Source: Devosia beringensis
Lineage (GTDB): Bacteria > Pseudomonadota > Alphaproteobacteria > Rhizobiales > Devosiaceae
Reading direction: 5' to 3'
Assembly (NCBI RefSeq): GCF_014926585.1
Contig: NZ_CP045422.1
Span: 1,032,501 to 1,096,500 of the forward strand
Length of the DNA: 64,000 nucleotides
Positions 32,982 through 43,376 of the stretch are shown in pieces; the stretch's first letter is position 1; every line of letters begins with the position of its first letter. The translations under genes and the position numbers were made by a program. Below the pieces are notes generated by a model. The model was not told where the DNA came from, ran no database searches, and saw nothing but the letters and a program-made list of their open reading frames with translations.

Positions 32982-34397
32982 TCATTCGATCGGCGCGATG
33001 GGCGTGGTGCGCGGCATGCGGTTCCAGGCATCGAGCGCGGCAATCTTATAGGCTTCGGCAAGCGTGGGATAGTTGAAGGCGTTCTCGACAAAATAGTCCA
33101 GCGTGCCGCCGAGGTTGAGCACGGCCTGGCCGATATGGATCAGCTCGGTGGCGCCCTCGCCGACAATGTGGGCGCCGAGCAGCTTGCGCGTCTTGAGCGA
33201 GAAGATCAGCTTCATCATGCCCGATTGCAGGCCCATGATATGGCCGCGCGAGGTCTCGCGGAACCGCGCCACGCCACTCTCATAGGGGATGCCGCGCTGA
33301 CGCACTTCCTGCTCGGTCAGGCCGACTGTGGAGATTTCCGGTACGGCATAGATGCCATAGGGGAAATATTCCGGCGCCGGCGGCATGGCGGCGCCGCAGG
33401 CATGCAAAGCCGCGATCCGCCCCTGCTCCATCGAGGTCGAGGCCAGCGAGGGAAAGCCGATGACATCGCCGGCGGCATAGATGTTGCGGGTGGTGGTCTG
33501 GAAGGTCACCGGGTCGACCTTGAGCCGGCCGCGCTCAGCCGTGGCGATGCCGCAGTTTTCCAGTCCCAGCCCGGCCGTGGCGCCCGAGCGCCCGGCGGCA
33601 TAGAGCAGCATGTCGGAGCGGATAGTGCGCCCGTCGGTCAGCGTGGCTATCGGCCAGCCCTGCGCATCGAGTTCGACCTTTTCCACCTTGGCGCCGAAGC
33701 GGATGGTCATGCCGCGCTTGCGCAGGTCATGGGTGAATTCCTCGATGATCTCGCGGTCGATGAAATCGAGAATGGTGTCGCGCGGCTCGATAATGGTGAC
33801 CGGCACGTCGAGCGCGGAAAAGATGGTGGCGTATTCGATGCCGATGACGCCGGCGCCGACCACAGTCAGGCTGCGCGGCACGCGTGGCTCGGCGACGAGG
33901 CTGTCGCTGTCGACCACTGAATGGTCATTGAACGGGATATTGGCCGGACGATGGGGCGTCGTGCCTACCGCGATGACGGCGAATTCGAAGCCGAACGTGT
34001 GTTCTTCCCCGCTCGGGTCGGTCACACAGACATGGTTGGCATCGATGAAGCGGGCCATGCCGCCGAAGGTGCGCACGCCATTGCGGGCGAACTGGTGTTC
34101 GAGCACCTCGATCTCGTGGTCCAGCGTCATGCGCAGCCGGGCGCCGAGGTCCTTGCCCTCGATGTCCTTCTTGACGCGATAGGACAGACCGTAAAAGCCG
34201 CGCTCACGCCAGCCGGAGAGGTTGAGCACGGTCTCGCGCAGGGTCTTGGAAGGGATGGTGCCGGTATGCACCGAGACGCCGCCCAGCCGCAGGCGATCCT
34301 CGACCACCAGCACCGACCTGCCCAGCTTGGCGGCCTGGATGGCGGCGCGCCGCCCGGCCGGGCCGCTGCCGATGACAACGAGATCAAACTTTTCCAA
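32982..34397 (-). CDS. sthA: Si-specific NAD(P)(+) transhydrogenase
   Basis: Soluble energy-independent transhydrogenase, 471 residues, moving hydride between NADPH and NAD. FAD-binding GSGPAGRRAAIQAAKLG near residue 10. The redox cysteines of the family are replaced (GGVSVHTGTIPSKTLRE near 39), which is normal for SthA and separates it from lipoamide dehydrogenases. NAD motif VGAGVIGIEYATIF near 183 and AAGDVIGFPSLASTS near 310. It is 60 bases upstream of the Cys-bearing paralogue on the same strand, probably cotranscribed. Confidence 0.92.
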   Translation of the reverse strand: MEKFDLVVIGSGPAGRRAAIQAAKLGRSVLVVEDRLRLGGVSVHTGTIPSKTLRETVLNLSGWRERGFYGLSYRVKKDIEGKDLGARLRMTLDHEIEVLEHQFARNGVRTFGGMARFIDANHVCVTDPSGEEHTFGFEFAVIAVGTTPHRPANIPFNDHSVVDSDSLVAEPRVPRSLTVVGAGVIGIEYATIFSALDVPVTIIEPRDTILDFIDREIIEEFTHDLRKRGMTIRFGAKVEKVELDAQGWPIATLTDGRTIRSDMLLYAAGRSGATAGLGLENCGIATAERGRLKVDPVTFQTTTRNIYAAGDVIGFPSLASTSMEQGRIAALHACGAAMPPAPEYFPYGIYAVPEISTVGLTEQEVRQRGIPYESGVARFRETSRGHIMGLQSGMMKLIFSLKTRKLLGAHIVGEGATELIHIGQAVLNLGGTLDYFVENAFNYPTLAEAYKIAALDAWNRMPRTTPIAPIE

Positions 34398-34496
34398 GCG
34401 GCTACCCCTGATTCGACGCGCAAACGCCTATCGGGGCACTGTGACACTGCCATTGCAGCCGAGGCAATGTGGCCGGGCGAAAGGCAGGATTGCGCG

Positions 34497-35357
34497 TCAG
34501 TCGCCGCGCAGGACCTCGTCGATCTGGGGCAGGTGGTAGAAGGCGCGCACGATGTCCCAGCCCTCGTCAGCGGTATCGACCACCGAGAACAGGTCGAGAT
34601 CGCCCGGCGAGATGGTGCCGGCCTCGGCCAGGGCTTCCAGGTGGAGCACCTTGCCCCAGAACTCCTTGCCGAACAGCAGCAGCGGCACGCGGTCCATGCG
34701 GCCGGTCTGGATCAGGGTCAGGGTTTCAAAGAACTCGTCGAGCGTGCCGAAGCCGCCGGGGAACACGGCGACGGCCCGCGCGCGCATCAGGAAGTGGATC
34801 TTGCGGGTGGCGAAATAGTGAAAATTGAAGCTCAGCTCGGGCGTCACATAGACATTGGGCGCCTGCTCGTGCGGCAGCACGACATTGAAGCCGATCGAGG
34901 GGGCACCGACATCGGTGGCGCCGCGATTGCCCGCTTCCATCACCCCGGGCCCGCCGCCGGTGACGACGACGAAATCCTTGTTATCGAGGCTCTTGGCCGT
35001 GGCCGAGGCCAGCTGGGCAAAGCGGCGAGCCTCATCATAATAGCGCGAGGCGGCCTGCAGGTTCTTGCGCTGCACCTCGTTCTTGGCAGCCCAGGCATCC
35101 TTGCCCGGTTCGGGAATGCGGGCGCCGCCAAACAGCACGACCGTCGAATTGATGCCGCGCTCGCGCAGGGTGAATTCGGGCTTGAGATATTCAAGCTGGA
35201 AGCGGATGCCGCGCGTATCTTCGGAGGTCAGGAATTCGTCATCGGCAAAGGCCAGGCGGAAGGCCGATGCCTCGGTCTGGGGCGTCCGGGGCGCCAGCTT
35301 GGCGGAGGCGATATCCTGCTTGGAGGTCCGCAAGGTGGTAGGGTGGCGCTTGGCCAT
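34497..35357 (-). CDS. LOG family protein (TIGR00730-type Rossmann fold)
   Basis: 286 residues with the lysine-decarboxylase-like/LOG fold. Key segments are VVLFGGARIPEPG near residue 70, VVTGGGPGVMEAGNRGA near 126 and the family signature PGGFGTLDEFFETLTLIQTG near 200. Relatives are cytokinin riboside 5'-monophosphate phosphoribohydrolases or nucleosidases of the PpnN group; the substrate in bacteria is often a purine nucleotide. The N-terminal ~50 residues are extra and charged, closer to the longer PpnN-like bacterial members. Confidence 0.88.
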   Translation of the reverse strand: MAKRHPTTLRTSKQDIASAKLAPRTPQTEASAFRLAFADDEFLTSEDTRGIRFQLEYLKPEFTLRERGINSTVVLFGGARIPEPGKDAWAAKNEVQRKNLQAASRYYDEARRFAQLASATAKSLDNKDFVVVTGGGPGVMEAGNRGATDVGAPSIGFNVVLPHEQAPNVYVTPELSFNFHYFATRKIHFLMRARAVAVFPGGFGTLDEFFETLTLIQTGRMDRVPLLLFGKEFWGKVLHLEALAEAGTISPGDLDLFSVVDTADEGWDIVRAFYHLPQIDEVLRGD

Positions 35358-35479
35358 GACGGCAATTCTCCTGTACTGGGGCCCCGTCTAGCCGATGGCG
35401 CCAGCGACCGCAACGCAAGGTCCCGTGTCACAGTTTGCCCCGGGGCCTTGCCATGGGCGCAATAAATTCGCATATAGCG

Positions 35480-35577
35480 GCCGGGAGGTTGGCGCGGACG
35501 TGTTCCTCGCCAACCGGGTCAGGTCCGGAAGGAAGCAGCCCCAACGAGACCTTCACGGGTCGTTGCCAGCCTCCTAC
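35480..35577 (+). ncRNA. ffs: SRP RNA (4.5S, small bacterial type)
   Basis: The universally conserved SRP domain IV core GGTCAGGTCCGGAAGGAAGC lies at 35517-35536. The flanking arms GGGAGGTTGGC and GCCAGCCTCC pair to form the long hairpin of about 98 bases. The RNA binds Ffh to target membrane proteins. Position immediately upstream of dnaX is common in alphaproteobacteria. Exact ends are approximate. Confidence 0.95.
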
Positions 35578-35639
35578 TTGCCACTATGATGGTCTGATGA
35601 TCACAGGCAGATTCCCGAAGCTTGACCTAGAGGGGCACG

Positions 35640-37400
35640 ATGGCTGACGCTACGACCTCGCCCTATCTCGTTCTCGCCCGCAAATACCGGCCGCGCGACT
35701 TCACCACCCTGGTCGGCCAGGACGCAATGGTGCAGACGCTGGGCAATGCGTTCACGCAGAACCGCATCCACCACGCCTTCATCCTGACCGGCGTGCGCGG
35801 CGTGGGCAAGACCACCACCGCCCGCATCCTGGCCCGCGCCTTCAACTATGAAGATGCCAGCGGCCCGCATCCCACGCTCGACCTCAGCGTCGAGGGCGAG
35901 CACTGCCGCGCCATCATCGAGGGTCGCCATGTCGATGTGATCGAGATGGATGCTGCCAGTAATACCGGCATTGGCGACATTCGCGAGATCATCGACTCGG
36001 TCAAATACGCCCCCTCCTCGGCGCCGTACAAAGTCTATGTGATCGACGAAGTGCACATGCTTTCGACGGCGGCCTTCAACGGGTTGCTCAAGACGCTCGA
36101 AGAGCCGCCGCCCTATGTGAAGTTCATCTTTGCCACCACCGAGATCCGCAAGGTGCCGGTGACGATCCTGAGCCGCTGCATGCGCTTTGACCTGCGCCGC
36201 ATCACGCCCGAGATCATGTCGACCTATCTGCAATCGATCCTGGGCCAGGAAGGCATCACCTTCGAGCCGGAAGCGCTGGCGATGATCGTGCGGGCCGGCG
36301 AAGGCTCGGCGCGCGATAATCTGAGCCTGCTCGACCAGGCCATCGCCCATGGCAATGGCACGGTGACGGCGGCAACGGTCAAGGCCATGCTGGGCCTGGG
36401 CGACCGTGCGCGGATCATCGACCTGTTCGAGGAACTGATGGGCGGCCGGATCGGCGAGGCCATCGAAACGATGCGCAGCCTTTATGACATGGGCGCCGAT
36501 CCGCAGACGCTGATTGCCGACCTGGCCGATTTCACCCATCTGGTGACCCGCATCAAGGTGGTGCCGGCCGCGGCCGATGACGTTTCCTTGACCCCTGATG
36601 AACAACGGCGCGGCGCCGAGCTGGCCGGCAAGCTGCCAATGCGGGCCCTGACGCGGGCCTGGCAGATCCTGTTCAAGGGGCATGACGAGGTGGCGCGGGC
36701 CAATAATGGCTTGCAGGCCGCCGAGATGGCGCTGATCCGGCTGGCCTATGCCGCCGACCTGCCCAGCCCGGATGACCTGATCGCGAAGCTGGCCAACCAG
36801 CCAGCGCCGGTGCCCAGTCAGCAATCCATGATGCCGCTGCCCCGCGGCTCGACCAGCGGTTCTTCGGGTGGTCCTTCGGGCGGCGCCTCGGCCATGCGGG
36901 TCGAGCAGCCCCGGATCGTCGCCACCGAGGCCGTGGCCAGCCAGCCCGTCGTGCCGCAGGCGGTCATCGCGCCGGCTCTGGCGACGGTGGGCAGCTACAA
37001 GGAACTGATCGCTCTGGCCCAGGCCAAGCGCGACGTGCTGGTCAAGCTGGCGCTCGAGGGCTCGATGCGCCCGATCTCGTTCGAACAGGGTCGCATCGAA
37101 GTGGCCCTGCTCGATGGCACCGATCCGGGCATTATCGCGACGCTCTCGGCGCGGCTGCAGCTCTGGACCGGCGAGCGCTGGCTGATCATGGTATCGTCCA
37201 AGCCCCCCGAAGGGCTGACGGTGCGCCAGGAGACCGAGCAGCGCACCCAGGCCCATCATGCCGCCGCGCATGAGGACCCGCTGGTCAAGGCCATACTCGA
37301 GACATTTCCCGGGGCCAAAGTAGTCAACGTCAAGGTGCGCGACGACGCCGCCGTGGTTGACGAGGTTCCCCCGCCCCCACCCGAAGAGGACGACGAATGA
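35640..37400 (+). CDS. dnaX: DNA polymerase III subunit gamma/tau
   Basis: Clamp-loader ATPase of 586 residues. Walker [14 protein letters not shown] near residue 46, Walker B VIDEVHML near 132 and the SRC arginine-finger motif [12 protein letters not shown] near 178. The zinc-binding cysteine cluster of E. coli DnaX is reduced to a single Cys (EHCRAIIEG near 83), which I believe is usual in Hyphomicrobiales. The C-terminal part (about 390-580) is Ser/Gly/Pro-rich, then a tau-like domain, and ends in an acidic tail [13 protein letters not shown] with AGAGGGG upstream. Its stop overlaps the ybaB start (ATGA). Confidence 0.96.
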   Translation: MADATTSPYLVLARKYRPRDFTTLVGQDAMVQTLGNAFTQNRIHHAFILTGVRGVGKTTTARILARAFNYEDASGPHPTLDLSVEGEHCRAIIEGRHVDVIEMDAASNTGIGDIREIIDSVKYAPSSAPYKVYVIDEVHMLSTAAFNGLLKTLEEPPPYVKFIFATTEIRKVPVTILSRCMRFDLRRITPEIMSTYLQSILGQEGITFEPEALAMIVRAGEGSARDNLSLLDQAIAHGNGTVTAATVKAMLGLGDRARIIDLFEELMGGRIGEAIETMRSLYDMGADPQTLIADLADFTHLVTRIKVVPAAADDVSLTPDEQRRGAELAGKLPMRALTRAWQILFKGHDEVARANNGLQAAEMALIRLAYAADLPSPDDLIAKLANQPAPVPSQQSMMPLPRGSTSGSSGGPSGGASAMRVEQPRIVATEAVASQPVVPQAVIAPALATVGSYKELIALAQAKRDVLVKLALEGSMRPISFEQGRIEVALLDGTDPGIIATLSARLQLWTGERWLIMVSSKPPEGLTVRQETEQRTQAHHAAAHEDPLVKAILETFPGAKVVNVKVRDDAAVVDEVPPPPPEEDDE

Positions 37401-37720
37401 AAGACATCATGGGTATGATGAAGGCCGCCAGCGAGATGAAAGGCAAGATGGAGGCCATGCAGGCCGAGCTTGCCGCGCTGGTGGTGGAAGGCCGTTCCGG
37501 CGGCGGCATGGTCACCGTGTCGCTGAGCGGCAAGGGCGAGATGAAGGGGCTCAAGATCGATCCGAGCCTGTTAAAGGAAGACGATGTCGAGGTGCTCGAG
37601 GACCTTATCGTGGCCGCGCATAACGACGCCAAGGCCAAGAGCGAAGAAGAAATGCAAAAGCGCATGAAAGAGGTCACTGCCGGCCTGCCGATCCCTCCCG
37701 GCATGAGCCTGCCGTTCTGA
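37397..37720 (+). CDS. YbaB/EbfC nucleoid-associated protein
   Basis: 107 residues, dimeric DNA-binding protein of the YbaB family. N-terminal helix rich in Met and Lys ([20 protein letters not shown]), central [20 protein letters not shown] strand region, closing [10 protein letters not shown]. The four-base overlap with dnaX indicates translational coupling. Part of the dnaX-ybaB-recR unit. Confidence 0.95.
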   Translation: MKDIMGMMKAASEMKGKMEAMQAELAALVVEGRSGGGMVTVSLSGKGEMKGLKIDPSLLKEDDVEVLEDLIVAAHNDAKAKSEEEMQKRMKEVTAGLPIPPGMSLPF

Positions 37721-37736
37721 AACGCGGCGCTCAACG

Positions 37737-37753
37737 TTAACAGTCTGCTAACC
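37737..37753. promoter_or_regulatory. weak CtrA-like site before recR
   Basis: TTAA-CAGTCTG-CTAACC deviates by one base from the TTAA-N7-TTAA consensus and lies 26 bases before the recR ATG. It may be fortuitous. Confidence 0.25.
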
Positions 37754-37778
37754 AATTCGAGCATGAGCTAGCGCAGCA

Positions 37779-38375
37779 ATGGCCAATGGCGGACCCGAGA
37801 TCGAACAGCTGATCCAGCTGCTGGCGCGCCTGCCCGGGCTCGGGCCGCGCTCGGCCCGGCGCGCCGTGCTGCAGCTGATCAAGAAGAAGGAGCAGCTGAT
37901 GATACCGCTCTCGGCAGCGCTGGATCGTGCCGTCGTGGCGGTGCGCAGCTGCGAGGTCTGCGGCAATATCGATACGGGCAGCCCCTGCACCATCTGTTCG
38001 GATCCACGCCGCGGCGAAAGCGGCATGCTGATCGTGGTCGAGGACGTGGCGGACCTCTGGGCGCTGGAGCGCGCCGGGGTCGGCGCGGTGCGTTATCATG
38101 TGCTGGGGGGCGTGCTGTCGCCGCTCGACGGCGTGGGTCCCGACGACATCACCATCAACGAGCTGATCGCCCGGGCGCCCGACTACAGCGAGATCGTGCT
38201 GGCGGTCAATGCGACGGTGGAGGGCCAGACCACCGCCCATTACATCACCGATCGTCTGGCCGGTTCGGCCGTCAAGATCACGCGCCTTGCCCATGGCGTG
38301 CCGATGGGCGGGGAGCTCGATTACCTCGATGAGGGCACGCTGAGCCAGGCGCTCAAGGCGCGGACGAGCATCTGA
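37779..38375 (+). CDS. recR: recombination protein RecR
   Basis: Recombination mediator acting with RecO and RecF in gap repair; 198 residues. Helix-hairpin-helix [14 protein letters not shown] near residue 18, a zinc finger with four Cys (CEVCGN and CTICSDPRR, about residues 58-75), and a Toprim domain with [14 protein letters not shown] near 85. ATG at 37779; 58 bases after ybaB, containing a CtrA-like motif. Confidence 0.95.
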   Translation: MANGGPEIEQLIQLLARLPGLGPRSARRAVLQLIKKKEQLMIPLSAALDRAVVAVRSCEVCGNIDTGSPCTICSDPRRGESGMLIVVEDVADLWALERAGVGAVRYHVLGGVLSPLDGVGPDDITINELIARAPDYSEIVLAVNATVEGQTTAHYITDRLAGSAVKITRLAHGVPMGGELDYLDEGTLSQALKARTSI

Positions 38376-38385
38376 AGCCAGCCGA

Positions 38386-38700
38386 TCAGGCTGCCTGCGC
38401 CAAGGGCGCCGCGCCGCTGGTCAGGGCAGCGTAGCAGAGGCGCAGCTGTTCGATGCCGTAGCCGCAGGCGTCGATCTGGGTAGCGAGAAAATCAAAGCCA
38501 CCGCGGCCGTCCTGCGAGCGGATCCCGGCTTCGACGACGCGATCGGCAAAGGCATCGCTGTCGGAAGCGTCGAGCCCCAGGCAATGGGCGACGAACGCCC
38601 CGGCAGAGCGGTCAGCGCGGGCCCGGTCATAGAAACGGCGCTCCTCGATAACGAAGTATTTGCGTTCCGTAGTTTCGTTTGCCTTGTTGAAATTCGTCAT
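38386..38700 (-). CDS. hypothetical protein, 104 residues
   Basis: Soluble, charged N-terminal half (RKYFVIEERRFYDRARADRS near residue 13) and an alanine-rich C-terminal half with regularly spaced hydrophobics, so probably helical. No family is recognised. I chose the ATG at 38700 because AGGGGA sits seven bases upstream; an in-frame Met 16 codons earlier lacks one. Converges on recR with 10 bases between. Two palindromes lie upstream in its likely promoter region. Confidence 0.7.
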   Translation of the reverse strand: MTNFNKANETTERKYFVIEERRFYDRARADRSAGAFVAHCLGLDASDSDAFADRVVEAGIRSQDGRGGFDFLATQIDACGYGIEQLRLCYAALTSGAAPLAQAA

Positions 38701-39002
38701 CTTGTCCCCTGGGCCTTCTGGCCGTGCAGGGGCAAGATGGGAGCGCAAATCTAACGCGCGCTCACCGAAGTCCGTACAATTGTACGCTCCGCAGGCCGGC
38801 TACACCCATCCAGACAGGCCCAACCTGCCATTTAGATTCCGCGGCGCGATAAAAATCAGGCGCCGTAGTGCGTTAATATCGTTAACGGCGCGGTAACCAT
38901 GGGTCCACAATTGACCCAGCTGACTGGGCCTGGAGCGGCGTGACGGCAGGATCATCGGGCCGAGGCCGGGTTGCAGCGGTCAGCGGGCGGCAATATTCGT
39001 GG
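38701..39002. other. gene-free region with two operator-like palindromes
   Basis: 302 bases between the hypothetical gene and rmuC. CGTACAATTGTACG (38773-38786) is a perfect 14-bp palindrome about 73 bases before the ATG at 38700. CGTTAA-TATCG-TTAACG (38871-38887) is a second one. No gene, RNA or T-run terminator was recognised. Confidence 0.5.
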
Positions 39003-40430
39003 TCAGGCAAGATCGCCCGGCTCGTCCGTCACCAGGCGCAGGGTTGGCTCGGGCTTGTCCGCCCTGCCCTCGCCGCCTTCCCAGCCGGGCGGCATGATCT
39101 GGCTGGATTTGGCCCCCAGTTCGCGCAGCATTTCCACCTGGCGCACCATATTGCCCTTGCCCGAGGACAGCTGGCCCTTGGCTGCGTCGAAGCTGGTGCG
39201 CGCCTTATCGAGATGGCCGTCAAGCTTGTCCATGGATCCGAGAAAGCCGACGACCTTGTCATAAAGCGCGCCAGCGCGGCTGGCGATTTCCTCGGCATTG
39301 CGGTGGCGCTTTTCGATGTCCCAGACATTGCGCACGGTGCGCAGCACGGTCATCAGCGTGGTCGGCGTGGTCAGCATGACGCCCTGGCTCATGCCGTATT
39401 CCACCAGCTTGGCATCGGCTTGGATGGCGGTAGCCAGCGCGGACTCGATGGGCACAAACATCATCACATAGTCCATCTTGCTCTGGGCATGACGCTGGTA
39501 GGTCTTGTCGCCCAGCGTCTTGATGTGGCTGCGGATGGACACGATGTGGGCTTGGAGGAACCGGCCCTTCGCCTCGTCCTCGCAGTTCACATAGGCCTCA
39601 AAGGCCGTGAGCGAGACCTTGGAATCGATGACCAGCCGGTCATTGTTGGGCATGAGCACCTCGACATCGGTGCGCACGCGGCTGCCGTCCTCGGCAGTGT
39701 GGCTGGTCTGGGTGATGAATTCCTCGCCCTCGCGCAGGCCGGAGCCTTCGAGAATGGTCGAGAGGATCATTTCGCCCCAAGCGCCCTGCGTCTGGGAATT
39801 GCCCTTGAGCGCCCGGGTCAGGTTCTGCGCCTCGGTGGTGATCTGCAGGTTGCTGGCGGCCAAAGCGCGGATCTGTTCGCCCATGGTGGCGCGATCGCGC
39901 AGCAGCTCGCCCTGGAACTCGACGATCTTCTCGTTGAGCGGCTTGAGCAGCACGTCGACCTGTTCGCGGTTCTGCTTGGAGAAGGTCTCGCTATGGCTTT
40001 TGAGCACCTCGCCGGCAATGGACTTGAACTCGTCCGTCATGTGCTGGCGGGCTTCGAGGAAGCGCTTGAGATTTTCCTCATACTGCTTGGTCTGTTCGGC
40101 CATGCTGGCGCGCAGGCCCGCATTGTCGGCGCGCAGCGAGCTGGCCCTTTCGCGCTCGATGTCCAGCAGTTCCTCGCCGCGCTCGCGTTCCTGGGCCAGT
40201 TGATGGTCCAGCTCATGGATGCGGCTGTCACGCTCGCCGAGCTGGGTGAGAAAACTGGTGCGCAGCTGTTCGACGGCCTGTCCGGCCGCAAGCTCCGCCC
40301 GCGCAGCGCTGGCGCGCAAGGCGCCGAGCATGATCGTCCCCAGCAGCAGGACGAGCAAGAGGGCGCCGAACATGGCGGCGATGGGGAAGGTAACCGGCCA
40401 GTCGCCGAGCATAAAAATCACTGTGTCCAT
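39003..40430 (-). CDS. rmuC: DNA recombination protein RmuC
   Basis: 475-residue membrane-tethered RmuC family protein that limits inversion-type recombination. N-terminal hydrophobic helix (about residues 15-37), a long coiled coil (about 40-170), then the nuclease-like RmuC domain with WGEMILSTILEGSGL near 225, DRLVIDSKVSLTAFEAY near 275 and YVMMFVPIESALATA near 320. Alone in direction, convergent side towards recR. Confidence 0.93.
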   Translation of the reverse strand: MDTVIFMLGDWPVTFPIAAMFGALLLVLLLGTIMLGALRASAARAELAAGQAVEQLRTSFLTQLGERDSRIHELDHQLAQERERGEELLDIERERASSLRADNAGLRASMAEQTKQYEENLKRFLEARQHMTDEFKSIAGEVLKSHSETFSKQNREQVDVLLKPLNEKIVEFQGELLRDRATMGEQIRALAASNLQITTEAQNLTRALKGNSQTQGAWGEMILSTILEGSGLREGEEFITQTSHTAEDGSRVRTDVEVLMPNNDRLVIDSKVSLTAFEAYVNCEDEAKGRFLQAHIVSIRSHIKTLGDKTYQRHAQSKMDYVMMFVPIESALATAIQADAKLVEYGMSQGVMLTTPTTLMTVLRTVRNVWDIEKRHRNAEEIASRAGALYDKVVGFLGSMDKLDGHLDKARTSFDAAKGQLSSGKGNMVRQVEMLRELGAKSSQIMPPGWEGGEGRADKPEPTLRLVTDEPGDLA

Positions 40431-40567
40431 GGCCGGAGTCTAGCCGATTCGGCGCGTTCCTGTAATGTTCTGAGCAGCCAGCATTCCGGGCCTGCTGCCA
40501 CAAGAGTTGACCTCAAGCGCGGAAATACCATATCGAGAGGCACTTCCCCAATTGCCGGACCTCAACC

Positions 40568-41083
40568 ATGGCCATCCGCCCCATTCTTGTCATTCCCGAT
40601 GCACGCCTGCGGGCCGTTACCGATCCGATCATCGAGGTGGATGACGAGATCAAGGCGCTGGCCGCCGACATGCTCGAGACCATGTATGATGCCCCCGGCA
40701 TCGGCCTGGCTGCGCCGCAGATCGGCGTGATGAAGCGCATCGTGGTGATGGATCTGGCGGGCGAGGACGAAACCCCCACGCCGCTGGTGATGATCAATCC
40801 GGAGATCACCCATTTCGGCGAGCAGATGCAGGTGACCGAGGAGGGGTGCCTCTCCATCCCCGAGCTCTATTACGAAGTCGAGCGCCCCAATGAGGTCACG
40901 GTGAAATATACCGATCTCGAGGGCAAGGAAGTCATCACCGAGGCCGAGGGCAAGCTGGCGGTCTGCATCCAGCACGAGCTCGATCACCTCGATGGCGTGC
41001 TCTATATCGACTATCTCAGCCGCCTCAAGCGCGACCGGGTGATCAAGAAGTTCGAAAAGGCCGCCAAGCGCGCTGCCGGCTAG
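40568..41083 (+). CDS. def: peptide deformylase
   Basis: Removes the N-formyl group from nascent proteins; metal-dependent, 171 residues. All three motifs are present: [10 protein letters not shown] near residue 43, EEGCLSIP near 92 (Cys ligand) and QHELDHLDG near 135 (His-x3-His with Glu). Active type 1 enzyme. Forms a cluster with fmt (48 bases downstream) and truA. Confidence 0.97.
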   Translation: MAIRPILVIPDARLRAVTDPIIEVDDEIKALAADMLETMYDAPGIGLAAPQIGVMKRIVVMDLAGEDETPTPLVMINPEITHFGEQMQVTEEGCLSIPELYYEVERPNEVTVKYTDLEGKEVITEAEGKLAVCIQHELDHLDGVLYIDYLSRLKRDRVIKKFEKAAKRAAG

Positions 41084-41131
41084 CCGGACGCCTCACCTCA
41101 CCCGGGTGGCCCAACAAGGAAACTCTGCTGC

Positions 41132-42052
41132 ATGCGCGTCGTCTTCATGGGTACGCCCGAATTTTCCGTGCCGACGCTGACCGAAATCGTCTCGAGCGGG
41201 CATGAGGTCGTGGCGGTCTATACGCGCGCGCCCAAGCCGGCCGGACGCGGCCAGGAAGAGCGCAAGTCGCCCGTGCACCTGGCGGCAGAGGGCTTCGGCC
41301 TGCCGGTGTTCACGCCGCGCTCACTCAAGGGCGAGGCCGAGCAGATCGTGTTTGCCAGCCATGATGCCGATGTTGCCGTGGTGGTCGCCTATGGCCTGCT
41401 GCTGCCCAAGCCGATCCTCGACGCACCGCGGCTGGGTTGCCTCAACCTGCACGGCTCACTGCTGCCGCGTTGGCGCGGCGCGGCCCCGATCCAGCGTGCG
41501 ATCATGGCGGGTGACCGCCAGACCGGGATCCAGGTCATGCAGATGGAGGAAGGCCTCGACACCGGCCCCATCGGGCTGGGCGAAGTCATCGCCATCGGTC
41601 CGGACATGACGGCCGGCGAGCTGCACGACACCATGAAGATTGTCGGCGCCGACCTGATGGGCCGCGCCTTTGCGGCGCTGGAGCGCGGCAGCCTGCAATT
41701 CACCCCGCAGTCCGATGAGGGTGCCGTCTACGCCAAAAAGATCGAAAAGGCCGAGAGCCGGATCGACTGGTCGCGGCCGGCCGCCGAGGTGCACAATCTC
41801 ATTCGCGGGCTCTCGCCCTTTCCCGGCGCCTGGTTCGAGATCGAACTGGGCGGCAAGCCGGTGCGGGTCAAGGCGCTGCGCTCGACCCTGGCGGAGGGCT
41901 CGGCTGATGCCGGCACATTGCTGGACAATCTGACGATTGCCTGCGGGACGGGCGCCGTGCGCCTGACCCAGGTGCAGCGCGAGGGCAAGGGCGCCATGGA
42001 TGGCGCGACATTCCTGCGCGGCGCCGGACAATTGCCACCAACCGTTGCCTGA
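41132..42052 (+). CDS. fmt: methionyl-tRNA formyltransferase
   Basis: Formylates initiator Met-tRNA with 10-formyl-THF; 306 residues. N-terminal formyltransferase domain with [11 protein letters not shown] near residue 6, [18 protein letters not shown] near 110 (catalytic Asn/His region) and the downstream Asp in [10 protein letters not shown] near 144. The C-terminal OB-like domain runs from about 205. Partner of def. Two bases separate its stop from truA. Confidence 0.97.
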   Translation: MRVVFMGTPEFSVPTLTEIVSSGHEVVAVYTRAPKPAGRGQEERKSPVHLAAEGFGLPVFTPRSLKGEAEQIVFASHDADVAVVVAYGLLLPKPILDAPRLGCLNLHGSLLPRWRGAAPIQRAIMAGDRQTGIQVMQMEEGLDTGPIGLGEVIAIGPDMTAGELHDTMKIVGADLMGRAFAALERGSLQFTPQSDEGAVYAKKIEKAESRIDWSRPAAEVHNLIRGLSPFPGAWFEIELGGKPVRVKALRSTLAEGSADAGTLLDNLTIACGTGAVRLTQVQREGKGAMDGATFLRGAGQLPPTVA

Positions 42053-42054
42053 CC

Positions 42055-42792
42055 ATGCCGCGCTACAAGCTTACAATCGAATATGACGGAACCCCGTTTG
42101 CCGGCTGGCAGCGGCAGAAGACCCATCCCAGCGTGCAGCAGACGCTGGAAGAAGCGATCTGGCGGATGTCCGGCGAGAGCGTGACGCTGCAGGCCGCGGG
42201 CCGGACCGATGCCGGCGTGCATGCATTGGGCCAGGTGGCCCATGTCAATCTCAGCAAGCAATGGGACCCGTTGCGCATCCGCGAGGCGCTGAACTTTCAC
42301 CTGCGCCCCAATACGGTGGGGGTGATTGCCGTCGATGCCGTGGACGAGACCTTTGAAGCCCGCTTCTCCGCTACAGCCCGGCATTACGAGTATCGCATCC
42401 TCAACCGGCGCGCCCCGCCGGTGCTGGAGCGCAACCATATCTGGCATGTGGCCAAGCCGCTCGATGCCGACATCATGGGCCGGGCCGCCGGGCTGATCCT
42501 GGGGCTGCATGACTTTACCACCTTCCGCTCCTCGGAGTGCCAGGCCAAGTCGCCTTTGCGGACGCTCGATGTGCTGGACGTGCGGCGGGAGGGCGATCGC
42601 ATCCTGGTCAGCGCCAGTGCTCGCAGCTTCCTGCACCATCAGGTGCGCTCGATGGTGGGCTGTCTCAAGCTGGTCGGCGAAGGCAAATGGACGCCGGAGG
42701 ATTTCCGGGCAGCGCTCGACGCCAAGGATCGCAGCCATTGCCGCGCCATGGCTCCGTCAGACGGGCTCTATCTAATGGCAGTGGACTATTAG
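42055..42792 (+). CDS. truA: tRNA pseudouridine synthase A
   Basis: Makes pseudouridine at tRNA positions 38-40; 245 residues. The catalytic Asp is in [14 protein letters not shown] near residue 51. Other landmarks are the opening [20 protein letters not shown] near 107 and [12 protein letters not shown] near 190. Its last four bases overlap the stop of a convergent membrane-protein gene. Confidence 0.97.
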   Translation: MPRYKLTIEYDGTPFAGWQRQKTHPSVQQTLEEAIWRMSGESVTLQAAGRTDAGVHALGQVAHVNLSKQWDPLRIREALNFHLRPNTVGVIAVDAVDETFEARFSATARHYEYRILNRRAPPVLERNHIWHVAKPLDADIMGRAAGLILGLHDFTTFRSSECQAKSPLRTLDVLDVRREGDRILVSASARSFLHHQVRSMVGCLKLVGEGKWTPEDFRAALDAKDRSHCRAMAPSDGLYLMAVDY

Positions 42793-43361
42793 GCGACAGG
42801 CGGCATGAACATGCCGGGCGCGACTATGGCAATGATCAGGCCCATGACGATGGCCTGAACCACCAGCTTGGCAATGATGAACACCACGATCTGCAGCGGC
42901 GCCAGCGTCACGATCAGCCGGGCAATGTTGATCTCGATCACGAGGGCGGCCACACCCACGACCAGCGTGGACAACTGCCCGGCACCCACCAGGAGCAGCC
43001 CCATCAGGATCAACGAGGCGAACAGGTTGATCCAGTTGAAAGCCACCAGATAGGGCACGAAACCGTCGAGACGGGCGAACTGGCGCAGCACCAGCCAGCC
43101 GGCGCCGGTCTGGAGCGCGTAGAGCAAGGCGCTCATCAACAGACCGGTGGAAGCGGCGCCGGATTCCATCGACAATCCGAGCAGGCGTGGCCCGAAGGCG
43201 GAGATGGCGCCGGCCAGCAGGAAGGCGATGAAGCTGCCCACGAGCCCGCGCTGACTGAAGTCAAAATAGGTCGGCGCCTTGCGATCACCGGTCAGCAGGG
43301 CAACGGCGCCCTGGGCGGCGGCGAAGAACTCTTCGAGGAAGGTTGGGGTCGACTGGGCCAA
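42789..43361 (-). CDS. hypothetical integral membrane protein
   Basis: 190 residues with a polar start (about 1-35) then five hydrophobic helices: about 38-60, 70-92, 98-125, 128-150 and 158-185. No family recognised. It is last in the dapD-dapE-membrane-membrane set and lies 15 bases after the preceding membrane protein, which it resembles in size and general layout. Confidence 0.75.
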   Translation of the reverse strand: MAQSTPTFLEEFFAAAQGAVALLTGDRKAPTYFDFSQRGLVGSFIAFLLAGAISAFGPRLLGLSMESGAASTGLLMSALLYALQTGAGWLVLRQFARLDGFVPYLVAFNWINLFASLILMGLLLVGAGQLSTLVVGVAALVIEINIARLIVTLAPLQIVVFIIAKLVVQAIVMGLIIAIVAPGMFMPPVA

Positions 43362-43376
43362 AGCGGTCTCGATCGG

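Noticed and set aside
34260..34300. Missing redox cysteines in SthA as a mutation
   Set aside because: Soluble transhydrogenases of this family characteristically lack one or both cysteines in this loop.
35840..35930. Loss of DnaX zinc-binding cysteines as a defect
   Set aside because: Only one of four cysteines is present, but this appears to be the normal state in Hyphomicrobiales DnaX, and the ATPase motifs are intact.
38873..38885. CtrA box at TTAA-TATCG-TTAA
   Set aside because: The spacer is five bases, not seven; better described as a palindrome of unknown use.
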